This document shows positions 8,739 through 18,500 of a stretch of DNA of 22,177 bases, piece by piece (within the stretch, counting starts at the first letter, position 1; every line of letters begins with the position of its first letter). Both the position numbers and the translations under genes were made by a program. The notes beneath the pieces are model-generated. The model was not told where the DNA came from. It was given only the letters and a program-made list of their open reading frames with translations, and did no database searches. Location of the stretch: the NCBI GenBank assembly GCA_019693395.1, contig JAAMXP010003766.1, positions 1 through 22,177 of the forward strand. Reading direction: 5' to 3'. This DNA is from Ettlia oleoabundans. Lineage: Eukaryota; Chlorophyta; Chlorophyceae; Chlamydomonadales.

Positions 8739-11317
8739 TTAGCCAGCCAGTTCCTGGCAGCGCTGCCACACATGGATTGGCGACCACTTGGGCGGCGGCT
8801 TGTGCCCCGGCCTGGCGCCTGCTGCTGCAGTGGCTGCTGCTGCTGTCGCCGGTGCCGACTTTGGCTGGGCGCTGTCCATCAAATCGTGCTCACCCAGCAG
8901 CACCGTCTCCCCTGCAGCAGGACACATTCGGGTGGCTCAGCAGGAGGAAGTTTCAGCTTGCAGATTGCACGTATTGAATATGTTCGACTTGCCGTTATAA
9001 AGACAATAGAGCTCACACAGGCCGCATGGCACAGAGGAGTAGCAGTACCTGTGGCGGCCAGTGTAGTGCCATCTGAAGACAGGGTTGCGCAGAGCAGCGG
9101 CCGTAATGGGCCCGCCTCTGGGGCCAAGCTGGCCACATCCCCTGCGCACATAGATTTGGTTGAATGGGGCGCTGTATTAGGCACGCTGGCAATCTTCACT
9201 CTACCGCGCAGCTGTCATCGCATGTTCCTAAAAGGGTACAGCTTTTGCCCCAAAAGTGCCAGTTCAAGATACTTTCCGCTGCACTGCTACACAGGGCTGA
9301 GCAGGGACACAGACTAGTGGGCAGCTATACACAGCAACACACACCTGTATCAACTCCAACAAAGTGGATGGCGCCGTCGCCTCCGGCCGCCACCAGCACC
9401 TGGCTGCCACCTTGTTGCAGCAGCGTGCAGGACACGAGTGGCATGCCCAGCTGCAGATGCTGCAGGCAGCGGCCCCGCCTCACATCCATCATTAGCACAG
9501 ACCCATCCTTGGACACCGCACAGAAGAGCCCTTGGGGCCCAAAGCAGCAGTCCGATCCCATGGCCTGGTTCCAAGGCAGCGTGCAGAGCGGCGCAATGGA
9601 GCTGTCGCCACCCTCTCGGGCCCATAGCCGCAGGCGGCCATCACTGCAGGCGGCACCGATCAGCGGCCCGTCGGGCTGAGCTGCCACCCCAAACAGGTAC
9701 CCCGGGCGCCAGCGCTCAGGCACTGCAGCAGGAAACAAGGAGTCCCACCTAGAGGCAACATCAGTAGGGGTGGGGTGTGTTTGCAGCAGCTCAACCCAGC
9801 AGTGGCCCTTCCCAGTTCCACCATTCATGTTGTCAGTATTTAGAAAAACCAGCGGTGGGGCTGCAGTTCAGCCTGTGTGTAAGAGCTGGGCAGCATGAAA
9901 GCATGTTGGCCATCAGCAAGCGCCTCACTTTGGTGCGCGCTGTTGCCGGCAGCGTCAGGCATGGGGGGTGACGCCGCCTGCTGCAGCAGCTTCTGTGTGG
10001 CCACATCCCAGAGGAACAGCGACTCGCCGCTGGCCGCCACCAGCCGATGCCCTGCTGCACTGGCACCGCCATTGCTGCCGTCGCTGCTGCTGCTGCTACC
10101 CGCACTTGGCTGCTGCTGGAGGAAGAGGCAGGCGTAAACCTCCTCGGGATGACCCTGCACAGGCAGGCAGCACACGGCAGTTAGTGCACTTGGGGCATTA
10201 ACAGGAGTGCAAAGTTGCCTGCCTAGACATGCTTCCGGACTGAGTCTTCACGCTGGTTCAGGCACAGCAGATTCCGCCTGTTGAGCCCTATAAGAGACGA
10301 GGCAGCACAGGGACCACCTCTAGAGATGCCAGGTGGCTGGTGCCAGCGGCGCCCAAGTTGTGCCGTGCTTTGAAGGCCGCTTCGCTTGGCCGCCATAGGC
10401 ACACCACACCATTAGATGACCCTGAACATAGTGGTTGCAGTTCATCAAGCTATAGGGTTCTTGGGATGGGGCAAATACAAGGAAACCAAGTCACAAAGTG
10501 GTGGCCAGGCGGTCTCAACCAAGGCGTGCGGTATGGCCACTTTGTGACGGCGAACAAGTAACAAAGCAGCCAGAAAAGCTGTCTGACCTGACGCAATCAT
10601 GTGGCCGTCAGGCGACCAGGCAGCACGCATCACGGAGTCTGCATGGCCCCTGAAGCAGGCCACTTGCATGTACCGCCCCGACGCCCAGCCTGCGCCGTCC
10701 TGCCGCCGCCAGACCCCGGCTGTACAGTCGTCTGCATCGGAAATGCAGTTGCGGTTAGTTGCACCCTTCTTGAGAGTTGAATCAAGTAACTGCACAAAAT
10801 TGATTATGGAAGCTGCATCTGTTGCTCTGCAGCGCACCTGATGCTGATACCAGGAGGTCGCAGGTGGTGGGGTGGAAGCACAGGTCAAAGCTGCGGGCAT
10901 CGTGTCCTGCAGCATGATGGACCACCTCTAGCTTGGATCAGCCAGGTCGCTGCATGAGAGGTACAAATACTTGGATTCCAGCAATGTTAGCTATATATGG
11001 CTAAGCATGTGCCAGCCAGTCTGACGGTGCCAAGGGATGCAGGGCTCTCACCATAAGCACGGTATATCCGCCCCTCTGCAAAGCTGTCTGCAATGGCTTC
11101 GGTCACCTCCCTGCGCTTGCCAGGGGAGCCCAAATATTGATTAGCACGTGAAAATATGCAACATATGCAGCAATAGACAGGAAACATAGCTCAACACCCA
11201 CCCAGAGGCCGAGAGCGTCAAGGCACCGACGCCAGCAGCAGCAGCTGCTATATCTGCGCTGGTCGGCTGGTCTGCCACAACCGCCAGCTCCGATTCCGAG
11301 GATCGGACTCGCGGCAT
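8739..11317 (-). CDS. WD40-repeat protein, complete, 9 exons
   Basis: Exons in transcript order: 11317-11202, 11110-11052, 10927-10838, 10731-10588, 10421-10318, 10154-9850, 9748-9345, 9141-9049, 8911-8739; 495 residues, in frame at every junction. Start is ATG 11317 (MPRVRSSESE). After about 70 N-terminal residues come WD40 blades with the expected GH...SD/SG...W pattern: GHDARSFDLCFHP then SASDDCTAGVW; GHADSVMRAAWSPDG then SGSSNGVVCLW; GHPEEVYACLF then SGESLFLWD; GVAAQPDG then SDGRLRLW; SKDGSVLMMD; AGGDGAIHF; LSSDGTTLAATG. A Ser/Gly loop interrupts the third blade and an Ala/Pro-rich segment precedes the C-terminal WSPIHVWQRCQELAG. WD40 propellers are scaffolds for protein complexes; I could not assign this one to a named subfamily. 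The exon 6 donor (GTTTTT after 9850) is the weakest junction. Confidence 0.82.
10490..10548. repeat. 12-bp perfect inverted repeat in a WD40 intron
   Basis: The arm GTCACAAAGTGG at 10490-10501 is matched exactly by CCACTTTGTGAC at 10537-10548, with a further three pairs (CCA/TGG) after a small bulge. The loop is about 35 bases. It lies inside the intron between WD40 exons 4 and 5 and could form a hairpin in the pre-mRNA or mark a small inverted-repeat element. Confidence 0.7.
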
Positions 11318-11759
11318 TTGATGCCGTAAGTGAGCTGCGGCTGCGAGAGAGGCGAGCAATTAACAAAGATCACATTGTTTGGGAGAGATAGAGCGGCGCG
11401 TCATGTCCTTTGAGGGATGGGATTGGTGAACCACCATAATGGGAACGCAAGGCTAGCGCGCGTTGCGATTGAACTCTACCGCTCAGCGCGCCCAGCAGCA
11501 GGCGGTGGTCAGGCGGCCAGGCAGCGTCCTGCCTGCCCAGCACGCAACTCCACTGTGCTGGGCAGAGAAGCAGGCAAAACTTTTATATTTTTGCCCATAA
11601 TGTCCAAGCTTAGGGGGTTACATGATTGCTTCGTATACACACATTGGTGTTGCAGCAGGAGGCAGAAGCACCTTAGCTTCCAATAGGGTTGGCTGTTTAG
11701 GAGGCCCTGGCTGGTGCACCACTCCGTGCCGAGCTTCCTGGTGGCTGCTTGAATATTGG
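11318..11759. other. Spacer between the methyltransferase 3' end and the WD40 start
   Basis: Both flanking genes are on the minus strand. The right part (about 11600-11759) is the 3' UTR of the methyltransferase gene with TGTAA at 11618-11622. The left part must hold the WD40 promoter and 5' UTR. I saw no clear TATA box and no additional gene. Confidence 0.55.
11618..11622 (-). terminator. Poly(A) signal TGTAA of the methyltransferase gene
   Basis: The minus strand reads TGTAA about 140 bases beyond the stop codon at 11760-11762, a typical green-algal distance. Confidence 0.6.
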
Positions 11760-14700
11760 TCACAGCACCCTCAGCAGGACGTTGGTCAGGTACTCTCCCT
11801 CTGGATAAGCGGGGTCCAACGTGTGGTCTGGTGCTGCTCCTGCCCCCCGCAGAACAGTGATGCGCCTCCCAACATCCCGGGCTGCTGCCTGCAAGACAGG
11901 AGTACGACACGCACCTTGTAGCAAGGGCTGAGATAGCGGGCACAGATGAGATGGCCTGACTGATTGTAATCGCCGTAAAACAGCAGCTGCCATTTGTACA
12001 AGGGAGTGCAGCAACCCATCCAGCATTGCGCGGTATAATGGAGAGTCTGCCCGCACCCACCTGGAGCATGGGCACAAACTCGCCACTCTGGCTCATTGCT
12101 CCGCTGCAGCTGCACGTCACCAGCAGACCTCCAGGCTCCACAAGCTGCAGGGCGACGGGGTGAATGGTGTGGGAGTGGTGTGTGGGGTGGGGGTAAGGCA
12201 GGGTGTCGGGTAAGGGTGGGGAGGGGGAAAGCGTATCCGGTCGTTGTCCAACGCATGCAGGACGAAGTGCATGTCGATTTTTGATAGCAGTGCCCAAAAG
12301 CTTGCAGTCGTAGACATGTGCATCGGCTGACCCTGTTGAGCAACTGTTGGTTAGCAGGGAGGGCGAGCATTGCCAGCTGACCTACCTGCATTGCCAGGGC
12401 GTTGAGGCGCCGGTACTTGCGAGTCGCCTTCTCCAGCGTTTTCCGGCTGGGAGCCAGCTTGGGCGGGTCAAACACCACCAGGTCCCACCGCCGCTGCTCC
12501 AAAAGTGCCTGCGTACGGTGTGGTGGCTGGCAGGGATAAGCTGGCAACTATGCGGAGGATGAAACAGCTGGTGGCTTCCTTCATGACTCTTACCGAAAAG
12601 GCGGGTTTCAGGGGAGCATGGCGGCACGCAGCGCAGATCTCTGGTGAATGTCAGTCACACTTTATGTTTAGTGCATCAGCACATGATTCAACAATGCCCA
12701 CCGGTGTGCCTTGAAGCAACAGCAGCGCAACGGAAATGAATCCACAACAAGCTCTGTTATCCGCCCACCTGCTTCATGAAGTCGGCCACGTCAGCACGCA
12801 CAAAGCTGCACACGCCCTCCCATCCGTTCAGGCGCGCATTGGCTGTCGCAAGCTCCACAGCCGCTAGGGAGGAGTCCACCCCGAGCACCTTGCTTGCGCC
12901 CCCTGCTGCAGCATTGAGTGCAAAGCCACCCGAGTAGCAGCACATGTCCAGCACATGCAGGCCGGCAGCCAGCTGACGCACCTGCAGCACAGGATTGAGG
13001 GGCATTGCGCATGCTGGTGCAGTAATGAATCGGTGGCCAAACCTGAGCTATTTATGTATGTATACAGGTTAAGAAACCACAGGGTCTGTTACACAATGGC
13101 CAGGAAGAAACAGAACCATCAGCCATACAAGCTGAAGGGCAGAGCAGCACACAGCGACACATCGCAACCACCCTGGCTGTTCAACAGCACCCTGTGGCGT
13201 TTAAACAGCCTGGCTGGAAAATGCAGTTCCTTACCGCTGCACGGTTCTCACGCTGGTCCGCATAGAAGCCTGCATTGCACAAGCCACTACGTGCAGAAGC
13301 GCTTGGAACAGTATGTAGAGAAGTTGTTAATCTCAAGTACAGGTTTGCCATATATAATTAAATCTGGACAGCTACCATGCAATGAGTTTGGCACATGAAG
13401 CAGCTGCTGGGCGCAGAGTTTGCTAAGGCTTCTGGGAGACCGAGCTGCCCCAGTTGTGTTTTTTGCTTCAGCGTCATACAAGCGATTTAGGGATTTGCTC
13501 ACCCGTCTTTTGGCCGTAGGGAGCTGCCAGGTAGCAGATGCCATGCTCCCTCACCACCACGGTCAGCGCAACAGCAGTCTGTTGCTGCTCGGTGCCGCTG
13601 CTAACTGGGGCTGCCTCGTCACTCTCCAGATGCTGTTCTTGCTGCTGCTGCTGCTGTTGCTGCGGTTGCCGCTGAGACGCTGTTCGCTCACCCGCTGCTG
13701 ACTCATCTCCAGTGGTCACACTTGCTGCTGCTGTTGTTTGGTGGGGCTGCTTCAGCCCTTCCGCCGCTGCATCTGGCTCAGGATCCGGCTGCAGTCCCTC
13801 CTCCCGCAGCATGTCCGGCATGGGGCGCCAGATGATGCTGGTCAGGCCAGTGTGCCGCTGCAAGCATGCGCAGATGCCGCCACGTTGCTTCTCCACCCAG
13901 GCAGCTGCAACAAGCGGGAGGCAAGAACAGCTTTGTACTTGAAACTCTCATGCCTGCAATCTCATTGAACCAAGCGAAGAAGCACCACTGGTGCTTCCAG
14001 GATGCTGCTAAGACCAGCTTCCTCTACTAACTAACCGACCGTCCCCCAGCTCAGAAGGCTGGCATGCATCACACCAGGCCACACCCAACTACCTAAACAC
14101 CAGTTGATAGCACTCAGCAGCATTGAATTGCTGCTGTCTCACCTGAGGAGGCCACCACCAAGTGTTCCCCCAGCACATCAACAATCAGCCCGGACAAGCG
14201 GTCGCCTTCGCTGTTGATCAGTCGGAACACAGAGGTGGCGCACTCGCCGGTGCCTCCTGCGCTGCCTGTGCCACCGCTGTCAGGCTGCATATCGGCTGGC
14301 ATCCTTGGCACTGCTGCGGGGCCGCACCGCAATCCCAGAGCGGCGCGCAGACGGACGGCCTGCTGTATGCGGGTGTCAATCAGCTGGGTGAGGTCGGGGC
14401 TGTGCAGCAGGGCAGCGCCGCCAAAGCTCTCGTCCGCGAGCTGCATCAACCTGCGGGGGCCGGGCATGCAGGCAGCCATACAGCAAGTTCAAGCTTGAAC
14501 TCGTTGTAAAACATGTTGTGGCATGCTTGACTCAGCGTAGAAAGTTAGCGCACCCCAACCGCAGGTTGAAGCAGCAAGTGAATTCTTGGGCAGCAACCAA
14601 GGACCCCATCCCCAGTTCCCTAGCGCACCTGACGCGGAACATGCTGGCAGGGTTATAAAGTCCCCAGCCTATCGGTTTTTCGCTGCCGTCACACACCAAC

Positions 14701-15277
14701 ACTGTGTCACCAGCCTTGGGGGCGGGACGGCCCAGCACTCTGTCCACTGCGCCCGAGTAGACCTGGACGGATGGTAGTACCAGGCAAAATATAGTGGCGG
14801 GGATGGGAGGCAGCAGCAGCCATCAACGACTAGATTTGAGTCTTCTCGCAGGTATAAAATACTCTGGAGCATGCGTTAAAGGGAACCAGAGGTGCCCGGC
14901 AGAACATGCCAGGACAAGTGGTCAATAAATAGGCGGCCCCCCTACCCCACCTCCAAGCTCACCATGGGTGACTGCCCTTCCGTGAATAGCTTGGCTTTGC
15001 CGCCTTTCAATATGACACGAGGCAGCAGCGGCTGTTGCTCCGGTGCCTGAGCTTGGGACTGCAGCTGCTGCTGCTGCTTGTCCCGCCTCTGGTGGATTGC
15101 CGGCCCGGTGGAAGTGGCAGATGGAGGCCCTTTGGCGGCAGTTGCTTTTGCATGCATGACTCGTCTCCCCCTTGCGCAATGCAATTGCACATGGTAAACC
15201 AGACTGCTGGCAACTCCCGTCGTGCGCGCCTCCAATGCGGTCAGAACGACCATGGGCCCAACTATTGACGCAGGCAT
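11760..15277 (-). CDS. RlmI-like PUA + SAM-dependent rRNA (cytosine-C5) methyltransferase
   Basis: Exons in transcript order: 15277-14963, 14762-14629, 14450-14143, 13904-13503, 13269-13235, 12981-12769, 12508-12386, 12144-12061, 11888-11760; 580 residues, frame kept throughout. Start ATG 15277 ([11 protein letters not shown]); the first 60 residues are rich in Ala, Arg, Ser and His with almost no acidic residues, like a plastid or mitochondrial transit peptide. A Gln-rich linker leads to a PUA domain from about residue 88 ([34 protein letters not shown]). Then come [38 protein letters not shown] motif [15 protein letters not shown] (408-421), acidic [12 protein letters not shown], catalytic-region [10 protein letters not shown] (482-491) and [14 protein letters not shown] with Cys521/Cys523. 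This order is that of the RlmI/YccW family, whose bacterial member makes m5C in 23S rRNA. An inserted Gln/Glu-rich segment (about 290-360) sits between the DVLGEHLVV block and the FYADQRENR block. Function in organellar ribosomes is inferred. Confidence 0.9.
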
Positions 15278-15517
15278 GTGCTCACTCAAAAAATAACGAA
15301 TCGGCTAGTAAGGGTCGAACGATCCAATCCAATTTCGGCTTTTTGCCGAATTTGCAAGCGGTACAAGTGCTGTACCGCAAAGTCTCCTACCTCTCACTGG
15401 AGGAACTGGCAATCTCCTCAAATGCACAGGGTGGAAACACACTCGAGTGTCTCGTCCGCCCACATGTGGTGTCCGCCTCGACTTCCGGCTCCTCCCAGCG
15501 CGCGATAGCGAAACGGC
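15278..15517. promoter_or_regulatory. Bidirectional promoter of methyltransferase and sirtuin genes
   Basis: Only 240 bases separate the two divergent ATG codons. The interval holds two CCAAT boxes in direct tandem (15324-15328 and 15329-15333). Next is a hairpin with six-base arms TTCGGC/GCCGAA around TTTTT (15334-15350). A perfect inverted repeat follows, with arms GCGGTACA and TGTACCGC around five bases (15358-15378). No clear TATA box is visible for either gene. CCAAT boxes are bound by NF-Y; use here is inferred. Confidence 0.6.
15358..15378. repeat. 8-bp perfect palindromic site in the shared promoter
   Basis: Arms GCGGTACA (15358-15365) and TGTACCGC (15371-15378) are exact reverse complements separated by AGTGC. 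Each arm contains GTAC, the core of the copper-response element bound by CRR1 in Chlamydomonas. A dimeric factor site is a natural reading, but GTAC is short and its use here is not shown. Confidence 0.7.
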
Positions 15518-18500
15518 ATGGCGGCGGACACGGAGCAAGGATACGGATTGCGAAAACGCCGTAGGCTGCAGCAGGCCAGGTGCGCTGGTAGTTCAGGGCA
15601 GCTTTTGCTGGTGAGAGCACAGTTTGGGTTTTAACATCTGTGACGAAGCCGTGTGCTGTGAAAGGCTGACGTTTGCGCGGAAGGGAGCACTGGGGTGTGT
15701 GAGCCGTGTCGGTGCCGGCGGCAGCTAACCTGAGTTGCCCCTCACTGTTATGTCACAGTGAGGATGGCGAGGCGTCGCTGGAGCAACTGCTGGAGGTGGC
15801 CGAGAACTGTGAAAAGATTGTGGTATTCTCTGGCAGTGGTCTATCAGCCTCCTCGGGTGCGCGCTGCGGGCGCAGTGCTGCTTTCCCAGCCACCTGACTG
15901 CCTGATTTCCCGCCGAATGTGCTGCACCTGCTGCCGCATCTACGTTGTGCATTGCACAACAGTTTGGCAACTAATTTAGCAGCGAAGCCTGTGCTGTGCA
16001 AAGTTACCAAGGCCTTTGGTCAGCAGTGGCCACCCCGCTGTACCGACACGCAGCCCAAGCGACTCAACAGCCAAGCTGAACCAGGCGGGCAGCTCACTGG
16101 TCTGCTTGCCCCCACCTGGCACCTTCCTCGCAGGCATGTCAACCTTCAGCACTCGTGGTGGTCTGTATGAGCGTGCCCAGAAGAAGTACAAGCTGAGTGA
16201 CGGCAAGATGCTGTTCACCTACCTGTTTTTCGACCGCCAGCGCACAGAGGCGCAGGCATTCTTTGCGGACATTTACAGGTAGGCGCGACCAGCGGAGGGC
16301 GACTGCTGCCAGTGCGGGGATGCTTGCTTCATACGAAGGTGGAGGAGCTCGTCAGGCAGTGCTGTTTGGCATGCGTTGCTTCGTGCTTGAATTTGTGAGA
16401 TTTGGATTTGTTGTGTACGGACGGGAGAGTCTGCACCTATCCTTCGCTTCCCTGCCGCCGTCTGCAGCGAGGCGTTGCGTGCTGAGCCGGCGCCTGGACA
16501 CCACGCGTTACGCGCTTTGTTCGACGCGGGCCGGCTGCAGCGGCACTACACCATGAACATTGATGGCCTGGCTGAAGAGGTGAGCCGGGGAGGGGTGAGA
16601 GCATCGGATTGGGTCGGCAGACAGCTGCTATTGTTGTCACCATAGCTGAGGAGATGAGCTGGGAGAGTGGGAGGTTAAGGAGTGCTGCACACATGGGAAA
16701 CTGACTGCACATGTTGCCACTTTTCTGCCGGGGTTCTCCTTGTAGGCCCCATGCATGCATATGTCAGCAGTGGGGTGACGCCGCCAGCACGCATGCCTTT
16801 TATACACTTTTGCTTCGCTGCCAACCATGCCCGTAGTGCTTTGTGTGGTGATCGTTCTTCTCCTTTGCCGTGCTGTGCTACGGTGATGTTCCCAGGTCGG
16901 CATGTCCACATGGCACCACGAGCGCAACACACAGGGTGTCACCGTGGAGATGCACGGCAACGTGCGGCACTTGGTGTGCCCAGAGTGCCACGCTACACTG
17001 CCCATGACTTCTGCGCTGGCAAAGCAGGTGAACAGGGGGTGGCTGGGGAGGGGCATGTTTTGCATGCGAGGTGCGGTGCTGATGACACCTTGGGCCTAGA
17101 CGACTGGCCAGCCCTCAGTAGTCCTGACGTCCTTATCACTCGCCAACCATGCTCAGCAACAGCACCAAACCATGCTTTCAACCATGCAGATCAAGGAGCG
17201 TGTGGCGGTGCCATGCGCTGCGCCCGACTGCAGCCATGGCGCCCTTCGTTTCAAGGTCATGATGTACGATGACGGGGAAGGTGAGGAGGCCATGGCGCGG
17301 GGAGGCAGGGATACACAGCAGGAGGGGTGGAGGGGTGGTTACCAGCGGAGAAGCATTGCTGGGCAGAGAGTTTTGGATGGGGGCACCGTGAGGCAGCGAG
17401 TTTAACTCCTTACTTCTGCCGACAGACGTTGCCCTGCGGTTGCCCCCCCAACCTTGTGACCCACCAATACACCATCTTACTCTCATCCCTCTCCGCCCCA
17501 TTGTTGCCGCTTTCCACATCGCACCCAGTTAATCACCCCCGTCTACCCTTCCCCTGGTCCTCTTTGCACTGCCCATGATTTTGATCTCCTTCTTCCCCAC
17601 GCCCTGCACCCCCCCGCTCTGCAGCGGAGTGCATCACCCCCGACGACGTGATGGAGTTGATGGAGGATGATGTGAAGGCGGCGGACCTGGTGCTGTGGGT
17701 GGGCATTTCCTTCCAGCAGAGCGCATCCACAGTATACTTCCGAAAAGTGCGCTGCTGGATACAGGTGAGGCTTAATCTCTGTTAGGGTGAAAAGTGCGGC
17801 GCCTAGGGTGTTGCACAGGGGAGTTGTGGGGGCCAAGGCAGGGCCAGGAGCAGGCGGAATGGGGGAGGGCAAGGCAGGACATGGGGTAGATGCTTGGTAC
17901 ACGGGAGTGTGGTGGATGTGTGGCGCGCTTTTCTGCGTGAGCGGTTGGTGCCCAGCCGGGGCTCCTCATCGTGTTCTTATCTTACCGGTGAATGCATTGG
18001 TCTCCCGCTGTCATTGCCGCTGACGCTGCAGGCGGCCGGTCGCCTGGATGAGACAGTTCAGGCCGTGGTGAACCCGTCTGATGAGGCGCTGTTCAACCTG
18101 CGCACAGCCATGAGCAACCAGTCGGAGCTGCGGGTGATGGAGGTGCTGGCTGAGGCTGACGAAGTGCTGCCCGTTATGGCAGATAGGCTCAGCCGGCGGC
18201 CGCAGATGAGGGGGGCCGGCAAAGGCACGCCGGGGGCGACTGCAGTGCCACCGAGTCGTAGGCGGACGGCTGCTGGTATTGAGGAGAAGGTAGAGGTGGC
18301 GGGGGTGAAGCAGGAAGGAGCTGCCGGCTGGCTTCCGCCGCATCCCAGCCCTGCAGCAATTCCAGCAGCAGCAATAGCAGCAGCAGCCTGTGGGGTGCAG
18401 CAGCCCTCAGTTGCCCAGCAGCAGCAGCAGCAGCAGCAGATAGATGCGCGTCCTCAGCACACGGCAGTGCTGCCACTGGCCACTCTACAGCAGTTGCAAC

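Noticed and set aside
9164..9679. 171-codon plus-strand frame opposite the WD40 gene
   Set aside because: It lacks recognisable motifs and lies opposite confident WD40 coding sequence such as SDGRLRLW.
11509..12297. 262-codon minus-strand frame overlapping the methyltransferase 3' exons
   Set aside because: It runs through introns. Spliced exons 12144-12061 and 11888-11760 restore the RlmI-like motifs TCSCSG and [12 protein letters not shown].
15311..15330. Possible tRNA T-loop-like string GGTCGAACGATCC
   Set aside because: It does not match the GTTCRANNC pattern, and no acceptor or anticodon stem can be formed around it.
15706..15897. Possible sirtuin start inside the exon region at a GTG
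   Set aside because: There is no ATG there; the acceptor at 15756-15758 and the in-frame exon 15518-15579 with a proper ATG explain the reading frame.
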